DNA of 10,814 bases, taken from NCBI GenBank assembly GCA_026770575.1, contig MU657260.1:132823-143636 (forward strand), given 5' to 3'. This document shows positions 1 through 6,868 of this stretch, piece by piece (within the stretch, counting starts at the first letter, position 1; each line of letters opens with the position of its first letter). This DNA is from Pelagophyceae sp. CCMP2097. Its lineage: Eukaryota; Sar; Pelagophyceae. Below the pieces are notes generated by a model that ran no database searches, was not told the origin of the DNA, and saw nothing but the letters and a program-made list of their open reading frames with translations. The position numbers were made by a program, and so were the translations under genes.

Positions 1-19
1 TAGTTAAATAATTTCAATT

Positions 20-167
20 ATTTACGTGGGCATTGCAATGGGATTTGGCTGTATCCTTCGGGTCCTCCGTGTGCCTCCGGCGCGCTCTTGTAATTTACGT
101 GGGCATTGCAATGGGATTTGGCTGTATCCTTCGGGTCCTCCGTGTGCCTCCGGCGCGCTCTTGTAAT
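20..167. repeat. Perfect 73-bp tandem duplication
   Basis: Two head-to-tail copies with period 73, copy 1 at 20–92 and copy 2 at 93–165. Identity runs two bases past the second copy, to 167. I read both copies base by base and found no mismatch. Each carries a TTACGTGGGCATTGCAATGG core followed by a GC-rich half. It lies about 200 bp upstream of the glycosyltransferase ATG. Complete identity suggests a recent duplication or an assembly artefact. No function can be assigned; duplicated promoter elements are one possibility. Confidence 0.95.
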
Positions 168-190
168 AGCTTTTTGTTTTCCTCTTCTGA

Positions 191-242
191 AAAAGGGGCA
201 AATCGACGGCTCTCGTCTCGAATCCGTCGATTTGCCCCTTTT
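191..242. repeat. 19-bp perfect inverted repeat with 14-nt loop
   Basis: The left arm at 191–209 (AAAAGGGGCAAATCGACGG) is the exact reverse complement of the right arm at 224–242. The loop is 210–223. Pairing stops at 190/243, and only two more pairs could form beyond that mismatch. It lies in a non-coding, AT-richer stretch upstream of the glycosyltransferase gene. It could be a transcript hairpin, a cruciform or the remnant of a small inverted-repeat element. No coding sequence supports a transposon here. Confidence 0.9.
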
Positions 243-362
243 CCAACGTTAGGGAAAAAGTTTCAATTCACTCTAGGAATCCTACTTGTAAGGATTTTTT
301 GGATCTTTTTTGGATTATCACTTGACGGCGTCGCGATCGGCGCCCCGGGCCGCGCTCGGTCG

Positions 363-1670
363 ATGCCGACCCGCGTTGTGGCGCTGGCCTGTGCGTGGCT
401 CGGCGTGGCGCGGGGCGACGGACTCCTCAGCGCGTCGCTCGAGAGGTCGCAGCTCGCGCCAGAGTGCGCGGGCTGGCGGCCGGCGCCGCAGTTCGGGCGC
501 TACGCGGCGGCGGCGGACGGCGGCGCGACGAAGTCCGGTTTGGCCGCGTGGCGGCACCGGCCGAGCGACGGCGTTTCCGGCGGCGCGGGGCGGTACGTCA
601 ACCTCCGCGGCAAATTTGGTCTTCTGAACAACCGCGCGCGGTGCCTGGCCAACGCGCTGGCGTGGGCCGGCCGTTTAAACGCGACGGTGGTCCTAGAAGG
701 CGCCTGGGAGCTCTTCGCCGACGCCATTCTCGACGCAAAATGGCTCCTCGACGCGGCGCCCGCCGACGTGGTCCTCGTTTCGCCCGACGCGGCATGGGCA
801 AACGCCGGCCTCGCCGCGAACACGATCTCGCTCAGCTGCGCCGACGCGTACTTTTGCGGCGGCGCGTGCGACGGCGCCGCCGCCGAAATCTCCAAGGCGT
901 GGGGAATCGACTCGGAGTCTGGAGTCTGGAGGCGGCTGCGGTCAGGGGGACAAGAGGTGCGCCACGAGCGCGAAAAGCTCTTCGACGACGGCGTGCTCTG
1001 CGGCTACGCCGCGCTCGCGCCGCGGCCGCCCGTGCGCGCCGCCGCGGCCGCGTGGGCGCGCCAAGACGGCTGGGCGCAAAACGTCGTTTTGGCGCACCAC
1101 CAGCGCCTCGAGACGACTGTGGCCTCGGAGCCCGTGGCCCAAATGTGCAACGCCGCATCCAAGCGCATTGCGGGCGCCTACTTTGCAGCGGGCGCCGCAG
1201 GCGGCGCCGTCTATTCGGCTGTCTGCGGCGGCGCGCTGCTGCCGGCCGCGCTGCTGGCGGCGTCCGAGGCGCGGCCGACGCGCATCTTCCTCGCCTCGGA
1301 CCGCTTCGACGATTCAGCCTTCCAAGCCTGGCGCTTTACGGCGGGCGTATCCGTCTACGCGCCGCCCGCCGAGGGCGCCGTCGACGTCGGGCGGTGGCGC
1401 GCGCCGTCGGCCATGTTCGAGACGCCCCTCGGCGCCGCGCTCTACAAGCCCGGCTACCCGGGCGGCGCCGCTGGGCGCCGAAAGGGCCTCGCCGCGGCCG
1501 TACAGCCCGTCCTCGTCGACATGCTCCTCCTCGCTTCAGCAGACGAGTTCTGGCCCACGCCAGGGTCGACCATGTCGCAGTCCGTCTGCATGTGGCGAAA
1601 GGCGTGGCGCAAACATAGCGCCGTCCCGAACATCCAATCCTGCGAGGAGATCGTCCTCGTCCCGAGATGA
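363..1670 (+). CDS. Secreted or lumenal O-fucosyltransferase-like glycosyltransferase
   Basis: Intronless, 435 residues. The ATG at 363 was chosen over the in-frame ATG at 33 because it opens with a signal-peptide-like stretch (MPTRVVALACAWLGVARG). Residues about 77–111 (GRYVNLRGKFGLLNNRARCL, then a run ending LNATVVLEG) resemble the N-terminal motif of the O-FucT/GDP-fucose transferase clan: an early Gly/Asn-rich loop, NxR, then a LNRTLVLP-like strand. Residues about 386–411 (DMLLLASADEFWPTPGSTMS, then a Trp-Arg) match the C-terminal clan motif with DxxLL, TPGST and a terminal Arg helix. HHQR at 245–248 may stand for the clan's H-x-R site. The cysteines suggest disulfides and secretory-pathway location. 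By family it would transfer a sugar, probably fucose, to a glycan or protein; donor and acceptor are not visible. Family confidence is moderate and substrate confidence low. Confidence 0.65.
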   Translation: MPTRVVALACAWLGVARGDGLLSASLERSQLAPECAGWRPAPQFGRYAAAADGGATKSGLAAWRHRPSDGVSGGAGRYVNLRGKFGLLNNRARCLANALAWAGRLNATVVLEGAWELFADAILDAKWLLDAAPADVVLVSPDAAWANAGLAANTISLSCADAYFCGGACDGAAAEISKAWGIDSESGVWRRLRSGGQEVRHEREKLFDDGVLCGYAALAPRPPVRAAAAAWARQDGWAQNVVLAHHQRLETTVASEPVAQMCNAASKRIAGAYFAAGAAGGAVYSAVCGGALLPAALLAASEARPTRIFLASDRFDDSAFQAWRFTAGVSVYAPPAEGAVDVGRWRAPSAMFETPLGAALYKPGYPGGAAGRRKGLAAAVQPVLVDMLLLASADEFWPTPGSTMSQSVCMWRKAWRKHSAVPNIQSCEEIVLVPR

Positions 1671-2054
1671 CACGGGCACCAACTAAATCTGCCCCAAGGA
1701 GCTGCCGGGCCGTCCGCGCTGCGGAGCCGTCCGACTCGCGCTCCAGCCGCGTCGCCACGAGGGTCACGATCCGGTCAGGGACCCAGCCCTGGGCGCCCGC
1801 CGGACAGGGTCACTGTATGGTCCGTATGGATCGTGGCGGCGGACGGCGACCGTGGCCGACGCCGACGCCGACGCCGACCGGCAGCTCGCTCTCCCGACGG
1901 CAAGCCCGCCCGCGTCACCCGTCTGTTTGAAAGTCTCGGCCGCAACACGTCATGCCTCGAGGCGGACGATCCGGGAGCGTGCGGCTCCCACGGGCGACCC
2001 GGGGACCACCACCTCAAAGGGGCGACGCGAACGGGATTCCTCGATAGTCACATG
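1671..2054. other. Intergenic stretch between convergent genes
   Basis: This region separates the 3' ends of the glycosyltransferase (+) and the EngB gene (-). It contains a (GCCGAC)4 microsatellite and otherwise no gene I can support. A minus-strand reading across about 1660–1790 (VTLVATRLERESDG...) looks somewhat protein-like, but it has no start, family motif or confirming splice site and overlaps the glycosyltransferase end. Confidence 0.5.
1855..1878. repeat. (GCCGAC)4 microsatellite
   Basis: Four perfect GCCGAC units occur in the intergenic stretch. Low-complexity hexamers are common in GC-rich genomes and no function is implied. Confidence 0.9.
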
Positions 2055-3356
2055 CTAGTTATGAGCTTGAGCGTCCTTGGCTTCGTCGATTGCTTTTTGC
2101 ATCAATTGCTCTCGGTTTGTGATATTGATGCCAGTCGACTTTGAAATCTTCTTGATCAACGCCTTGACGCCCGCGCCCGTGGTGCCGCAGGCCAGCGAGA
2201 CCTACTTTTGAGATGACAAGGAACCATTGAAAAGGAGGGCTCACGGGCCAGGGGTGGACGTCGACGTCAAAGGCGACTAATCGCTTGGCGCGCGCGATTT
2301 GCTCGGGTCCGATGAGGTCTGCCTTTGTCAAGACAAGTTGGATGACGAGATCTTGGCGGAATTCTCGGAGCAGTTGTAACCATCCTCGGTCCTCTTCGCA
2401 GATGCCACGTGTGACATCGACGACCACTAAACAAGCTTTCAACTGCGAACGCGTCTTCAAGAGCTCGACGGAGCCGACGCGCCACTCCTTGCGCAGCTTT
2501 GGCGTAGCGATGGCGTGGCCGTAGCCGGGCAAGTCGCAGAGGTATAAATCGTGTTCAAAGCGTATCCATTCAATGTTCTCCGTCCACCCCGCGCGGTCCG
2601 ACACCGAAGCCGCCTATGAAACGGATCCAGGCATCCCGATTCGGCAGGTACGCACGCCGTGGTTGTGCGGCTCTCGTCCGCAGAGCGCGTTTATCAGCGT
2701 CGATTTCCCCGCGTTGGCGTGGCCGATCACGGCGCACTCGGGCAAGGAATGCTTCAGGTGCGGCATCAAACCCTTGAGCACGTCCGTGCCCGTGCACCGC
2801 CTTTGGGAGTCGGTATCAACGCGCCCGCGACGAGATACGACGACTCACGCCACGTTGGTGCACTTTGCGACGGGCGGGCCTAAGGCGGGCGTCGCGCCCT
2901 GACCGCCCGCGCCGCAACGCACCTCGCCACTTGAGGTTGGCGCCGGCACGCTTCCGGCCCAGGCCTACGTCCGCACGTCACCGAGGCCTGCGCTCGCCGT
3001 CGCCGCGCCCGCCGTCGCCGCGCGCAGCGGGGCGCCGCGGTGCACCGAGGGCCACGGCCATTCTGTAGGCCTCTTCCTCGTAGTTGGTCTCCTTGACCTT
3101 TGTCGGTATTGAGACTTCCGATTCCAAGTGCATCACCCAGGCCTGCGTCGCGCGTTTCGCCGCCGCGCCGTCTATTCGCAGCCGCGCCGTCGATCCGACG
3201 GCTTCGACGCACGTCTCGCTCGGCCTTGATCTCCTCCGTCACGGAGTCCTTGCGCTCCGCGCGCGACCGCGAGATCTTGTCTTTGTTCGTCGCCAGGCAA
3301 CGCGCCGCTACGAGGCGCGGCGCCCCTTTCGCCGCAAGGCGCGTCAAAGCCAGCAT
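2055..3356 (-). CDS. engB: EngB/YihA-family GTPase, probably mitochondrial, seven exons
   Basis: The family (bacterial EngB/YihA/YsxC, animal GTPBP8) assists large ribosomal subunit assembly. Exons on the minus strand: 3356–3213, 3142–3046, 2964–2923, 2879–2849, 2800–2656, 2613–2245 and 2201–2055. These total 975 nt (324 residues) with consistent phases. Introns are 70, 81, 43, 48, 42 and 43 nt, all GT–AG. The N-terminus (MLALTRLAAKGAPRLVAARC) is Arg/Ala-rich and lacks acidic residues, like a mitochondrial presequence. G1 is GHANAGKSTLINAL (usual GRSNVGKS), the switch-I Thr lies in DRAGWTEN, G3 is DLPGYGHA, G4 is TKAD, and VSLACGTTGAG occupies the G5 place. The segment VAKCTNVA before G1 matches the xKSxxxVxD segment of organellar EngB. 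The ATG at 3356 is the first in frame; the frame extends upstream only to a GTG at 3392. Exon 1/2 junction alternatives exist (see findings). The gene is divergent from the PDZ-like gene, 186 bp away. Confidence 0.88.
3143..3212 (-). other. EngB intron 1 with internal duplication
   Basis: The 70-nt intron runs from donor GTGCGT to acceptor GCAG in phase 0, joining ...KAERD to AWVMHLES. It contains two copies of GCCGCGCCGTC (plus strand 3162–3172 and 3181–3191, period 19). A 41-nt alternative ending at AATAG would give the wrong frame with the same donor. A 37-nt version using a GTCGAA donor would keep frame, so the exact donor is not certain. Confidence 0.6.
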
Positions 3357-3542
3357 GGCCGCCGCAGCCCGGCGAGGCGACGCGCGAGCCACGCGACCCG
3401 GAGCAGCGCCGCGCGAGCTGCGACTAACGACGACGCGTAGGTACCTTCACTCGCCGAACTGCCGGGACCGACGCAGTTCGAGTCAGCTGTTCCATCGATC
3501 TCGAGATCTCCGAGTCTCCTGCGGCGCGGGATCGAGGGCGGC
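3357..3542. other. Divergent intergenic region, EngB and PDZ-like genes
   Basis: This 186-bp gap separates two genes transcribed outward and should hold both promoters. No TATA box or repeated motif stands out. Placement as a bidirectional promoter rests only on gene orientation. Confidence 0.4.
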
Positions 3543-4417
3543 ATGGAAACCTCCGTCGCCTCTACGGCGCTGCGGCAGGACGCCGTTGAGCGCTCTCTGG
3601 AGGCGACGATAGTGATGCTCCTGGAGTGCGTCGGACCCCAAGGCGCTTCGTTGGACCCAACGGCGCCGCCCTCGCGCCGGCGTGCGCCGGCTGCCGCCGC
3701 GACGGTGGCGCTAGGCTCGACGCCCAAGTGCCGGGCGCCGACGGGCTCCTCGCGCAGTCGCGCGCTGCTGCGGCCGTCGTCGAAGACCCGTGCGCGGAAC
3801 CGTCCGACGACCCGGACGACGACGACGCGGACGCTGCGGCGACGGAGAGCGTTTATGTGCCGGTGGAGGGAGATTGCGGGGGCCCGCCGATACGCTTCGA
3901 CGTTTGGTGAGTCGCGGCAAGTGTTTCGGCGGCGTCGGACCACGTATGCAGGTTCGAGGACTCTCCGCCGCTGGGCACGCTGGGCCTCCGCATCGCGCTC
4001 GTCCGCGACGCGGCGAGGCGGTCGAAGCACGTCGTCGTGCAAGACGTCAAGGAAAGCTGCGTGCATTTCGGCTCTTTGAAACGACTCGATGAGATGGTCT
4101 TCGTGCAAGGTGCGAACCGCCGCCGCCCGGGCCTCGCCAGAGGCGTTTTAGGCGAGCCCGTCGGCGTCGTCGATAACGAGTACGACTTTGAGGACTTGCT
4201 CGCCCGCGCCAAACCGCGTCCGCCATGGAAAACCCGGACCGTCGCTGGAACCCAAGGAGCGGCATTCGAGGAGGCGCCGGGGACGCTCGAACGCCGGGCG
4301 TCGAACCGCACTGGGCCAGGCATCAAGTCGACGCCGCGGCCGCTGCGGCTCTCCTTCGACCGGTGCGGCGAGCGCTACCTCCAGGCGGACAACGTCCCGG
4401 ACGCCCTGGTGGAATAA
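3543..4417 (+). CDS. Acidic-linker protein with a probable PDZ domain, four exons
   Basis: Exons 3543–3625, 3715–3906, 3952–4109 and 4152–4417 total 699 nt (232 residues). Introns are 89, 45 and 42 nt, GT–AG, phases 2, 2 and 1. The N-terminus (METSVASTALRQDAVERSLE) is probably helical. Residues about 50–75 form an acidic linker (PSDDPDDDDADAAATES). The segment from PIRFDVWFEDSPPLGTLGLR through VVVQDV, FGSLKRLDEMVFVQGEPVGV and FEDLLARAK follows the PDZ pattern: a PLG-L carboxylate loop, a VxxV strand, a GD-I-VNG-like turn and an F-xx-LL helix. RPLRLSFDRC near the end looks like the last PDZ strand. An optional in-frame intron (4218–4319, 102 nt) would bring LLARAK next to IKSTPRPLRLSF, the usual PDZ spacing. 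The role would be protein–protein scaffolding; partners are unknown. The domain call is from pattern only. Confidence 0.6.
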
Positions 4418-4700
4418 AACACGAAATGGACCGCCGTTGGAAGGGCCCGTCAAAGGTCGCGATGCCGGATTCTATACGTGCTCCGAAGGCGCCTTTGGGC
4501 GGACACTCCAGCCTCCGGTCGAGCGGGGCCACGGGTGGCGCGTGCCCACTTTGCGAGACGCTCTCTCCGCGCCAGCGACGGAACCGACATGGAGACGCGC
4601 CTCCCCGGGGGCGCGCCAGAAGGAGGGGGTTCCCACGCACGAGGTGAAACGAAACATTTGTAATTTAGATAGGCGGTAGACACCCGCACAGGCGTCGACG
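4418..4700. other. Intergenic region between convergent genes
   Basis: The PDZ-like (+) and HA-repeat (-) genes converge on this 283-bp stretch. Both 3' untranslated regions should lie here. I see no gene and no clear polyadenylation hexamer. Confidence 0.5.
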
Positions 4701-5453
4701 CTAGAGTTGCCACCGGAAGCCGAGTTCTTCGAGCTCTTGGATGCGGTCCGTGCGCATGCCGCCCGTGGCGTGGGCTCTTCGCTGCGTGTCGACCCATCTC
4801 CCGAGCCTAGTGCCGTCGGCAGATACGAAGAACACGGGCACGTCGTCGTTGCCGTGTTCCGCTCGATAAGCTCGCAGCGCGGTGATGCCAGCGCCCCAGC
4901 CGTCCTCCTCCAACTTTTTAACTCGGAAGACGGTGCTCCAGACGAAGCCGACGTCTTCCAACTTTTTGACCCGCTCTTTTGAAAGCTGGTAATGCCGCGC
5001 CGTCTGGTTTTTATAAGCCGCGCGCTGCGCGTCGACCCAGCGCCGGAGGCGTGTGCCGTCGATGGCCAGGAGGTCATTGCGCACAGGGACGTTGCCGGCC
5101 TCTGCGATGTAGTCGGAAAATATTTGGAAGTTTGCGTCCCAAAAGTTGGCGCGCAGCTGCCAGGTAAACCCAAGGTCGCGCAGCCTCTGCGCGCGGTCCG
5201 GCAGCATCTCACCGGCGCGGAAGGCGCGGCGCTGCTTGTCGACCCAGCGGCCGAGGTCCGCACCGCCGGAGATGTATTTTGTCGGGACGACGCAATTGCC
5301 TTCCCGCTTATAAAACGCCTCGAGCTCTACGAACTGCGCCTCCCACGCCGGCGCCGTGCGAACCGCGTCCAGCAGAGCAGTCGAGGGGCCGCCCGTGCCG
5401 TATTGCCGCGGCAGCGATGACGGGACCGCGCGGAGGCGCCAGACGCGCAGCAT
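4701..5453 (-). CDS. Three-repeat helicase-associated (HA) domain protein
   Basis: Intronless, 250 residues, from ATG at 5453 to TAG at 4701. Three copies of the HA repeat are visible: about residues 37–98 (ending LRDLGFTW), 104–172 (ending LEDVGFVW) and 176–248 (ending LEELGFRW). Each carries an aromatic-rich helix, a GN-x-V/PV turn, L-x-RWV-D-xQR and a final GF-x-W. Elsewhere such domains are appended to bacterial helicases and may bind nucleic acid. Many algae have stand-alone arrays of unknown function. No helicase motifs are present, so this is not a truncated helicase. The N-terminus (MLRVWRLRAVPSSLPRQYGT) is basic and free of acids, suggesting mitochondrial import. The third repeat is longer between its first helix and the PV turn. 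Confidence 0.85.
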   Translation of the reverse strand: MLRVWRLRAVPSSLPRQYGTGGPSTALLDAVRTAPAWEAQFVELEAFYKREGNCVVPTKYISGGADLGRWVDKQRRAFRAGEMLPDRAQRLRDLGFTWQLRANFWDANFQIFSDYIAEAGNVPVRNDLLAIDGTRLRRWVDAQRAAYKNQTARHYQLSKERVKKLEDVGFVWSTVFRVKKLEEDGWGAGITALRAYRAEHGNDDVPVFFVSADGTRLGRWVDTQRRAHATGGMRTDRIQELEELGFRWQL

Positions 5454-5597
5454 ATTGCTCGTCGCCGAAAGCTGGCGAGGTAGTTTCAGCGAAGACCTTG
5501 CAACCCCGCGCCCGGCTGTTTAAATTTACTGACCGGAAGTGGACCTGTGTGCGTCCACAAGGGTTTCCCCCAAATTCAACCTCTACCGCCCGGCGTC

Positions 5598-5627
5598 GCC
5601 GCCCGGATCCGCGCCGCCCGGATCCGC
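5598..5627. repeat. 15-bp tandem repeat, two copies
   Basis: The unit GCCGCCCGGATCCGC occurs at 5598–5612 and 5613–5627, followed by a partial third start (GCCGC). It lies in the 200-bp gap upstream of the HA gene and downstream of the MYND gene stop. No function is evident. Confidence 0.9.
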
Positions 5628-5653
5628 GCCGCTCGAGGCTCGTAGCTTCAAAG

Positions 5654-6682
5654 TCATTTAGATGCATCATTGCTATAGAAATTCCGCATCTCTTTGATGG
5701 CCTGCACGGCGCCTTTGTGCCCCTTGGACACGGCGCGCTTGAAGAAGCGCAGCGCCTCGGCGTTGTCCATCGGCACGCCCTGGCCGTTTACATAAAAGAT
5801 GCCGAGGTTAAAGAGCGCGCTCGGATGCCCCTGCGCCGCGGCGAGGCGAAGCCACCGCACGGCTTGCTCGTACGACTGGGGCACGCCCTTCCCAGTCGAG
5901 TTCAACACTCCGAAGTTGTACTGCGCGCCAGGGTAGCCTTGCTCGGCCGCGCGCCGGTACCACAGCGCGGCTTTGTTGTAGTCGATCTTCACGCCTTGCC
6001 CGTGGTCGTAGCAGCCGCCCAGCGCGTCCATTGCTTCTGCGTGCCCCTGCGCCGCGGCCAGCTTGTATAACTGGACCGCTTTCTTCGAATTCTGCTTGAG
6101 GCCCAGAGGTTGGCCTCCGTCCCTGTCGTACTCGCTCGCGAGGGAGTACTGCGCCTCGGCGTTGCCCGCGTCGACGTGCTTCTGCAGCCGTTTCAAAAAC
6201 TCGGCCGTCGAAGTGCAGCCCGGCGCGTGGCAGAGCGGGCACCTGGTGTCGAGCTCCAAACTCTTTTTCGAGCAACTCCAGCACATCTTTTTGCAGCAGC
6301 ACGAATAAAAAGCCTGCGTCCCCAGCGGCGTCACCTCCAGACAAATGGAACACGTGATGCGCCAGATCGGCGAGTCGACGTTATAAGCGCCGTCCTTGAC
6401 CACAACCGTCGTCGGAACCGCCGGCGCCGCCTTGAAACCAGCCGCCGGCGAAACGTCCTCGAATATGGCCGCCTTGATCTTCAAAGGCATGATTTCGTCG
6501 AGGAGGCGGTCCTGGAACGCGGCGGCGAGTTGTTTGCACTGCGCCTTGTGGCCGCCCTCGTGCCAGTCTACGAGCTGGCACGCCTTGCTGCAATAATGCC
6601 GGGATTTGCACTTGGTGCACTGCTTGCCGCCCGGCGCGCCGCAGACGCAGCAAGTGTTGCGCAGCGACGGCGGGTCGTCCAT
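5654..6682 (-). CDS. MYND zinc finger–RING-like–Sel1 repeat protein
   Basis: Intronless, 342 residues, ATG at 6682. Residues 11–49 form a complete MYND finger: C11-x2-C14-x7-C22-x2-C25-x5-C31-x3-C35, then QLVDW, H45 and C49. A linker with Ala/Pro/Val runs to about 100. Residues 111–151 look like a degenerate RING (CSIC, CCCKKMCWSC, CPLC). From about 160 onward there are four Sel1-type TPR-like repeats (for example AAEQGYPGAQYNFGVLNSTG, with the A-x-x-G-x-x-x-A and LG/GVxxD periodicity). MYND fingers bind proline-rich peptides, RING-like folds can act with ubiquitin E2 enzymes, and Sel1 arrays scaffold complexes. A cytosolic adaptor or E3-like role is inferred, not shown. No signal peptide is seen. 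A broken paralogue lies at 9832–10552 on the same strand. Confidence 0.88.
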   Translation of the reverse strand: MDDPPSLRNTCCVCGAPGGKQCTKCKSRHYCSKACQLVDWHEGGHKAQCKQLAAAFQDRLLDEIMPLKIKAAIFEDVSPAAGFKAAPAVPTTVVVKDGAYNVDSPIWRITCSICLEVTPLGTQAFYSCCCKKMCWSCSKKSLELDTRCPLCHAPGCTSTAEFLKRLQKHVDAGNAEAQYSLASEYDRDGGQPLGLKQNSKKAVQLYKLAAAQGHAEAMDALGGCYDHGQGVKIDYNKAALWYRRAAEQGYPGAQYNFGVLNSTGKGVPQSYEQAVRWLRLAAAQGHPSALFNLGIFYVNGQGVPMDNAEALRFFKRAVSKGHKGAVQAIKEMRNFYSNDASK

Positions 6683-6868
6683 TGTCGGTGGTGCCTTTTG
6701 GGTCGAATCGCCAGGTTGCCGTATCGCGCGATGATGGCGTCAATTTCGCGGCGATCTTTCTCGAGGTGCGGTTCCGAGGCTCTGCGAAGTGTTCTTTTCA
6801 GCGACGTAGTGGTGTCTTTTGTGATCTATTTCGGCTCTCTGCCGAGCTCGCGCGCAGTCGCGGCGGGG
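6683..6868. other. Divergent intergenic region, MYND and glutamate-synthase-like genes
   Basis: A 186-bp gap between outward-facing genes probably contains both promoters. I see no TATA box or repeat. The assignment rests on gene orientation. Confidence 0.4.

Larger units (their letters stand above)
1..362. other. Non-coding upstream region
   Basis: Apart from the 73-bp tandem duplication and the 19-bp inverted repeat, this stretch holds T-rich runs (about 284–318) and no recognisable gene. The glycosyltransferase frame stays open back to an ATG at 33. However, the translation across 33–362 crosses both repeats and shows no domain, whereas a signal-peptide-like N-terminus begins at 363. The region is therefore read as promoter and 5' leader. 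Confidence 0.6.

Noticed and set aside
33..362. N-terminal extension of the glycosyltransferase to an ATG at 33
   Set aside because: The frame is open but spans the tandem duplication and the hairpin, has no domain, and a signal-peptide-like start follows at 363.
395..1618. Long Arg-rich overlapping frame (407 codons) inside the glycosyltransferase gene
   Set aside because: Composition is what GC-rich coding DNA gives in the shifted frame; no motif is present.
1336..1790. Minus-strand frame containing VTLVATRLERESDG
   Set aside because: It looks partly protein-like but overlaps the glycosyltransferase in antisense, and has no family motif or supported start.
1833..2144. Plus-strand frame with RVTRLFESLGRNTS
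   Set aside because: It starts at a GTG in a microsatellite and runs into the antisense of the last EngB exon; no homology recognised.
2570..2797. Minus-strand frame beginning MHGHGRAQGF
   Set aside because: It is the shifted frame of EngB exon 5; the correct frame reads ECAVIGHANAGKST.
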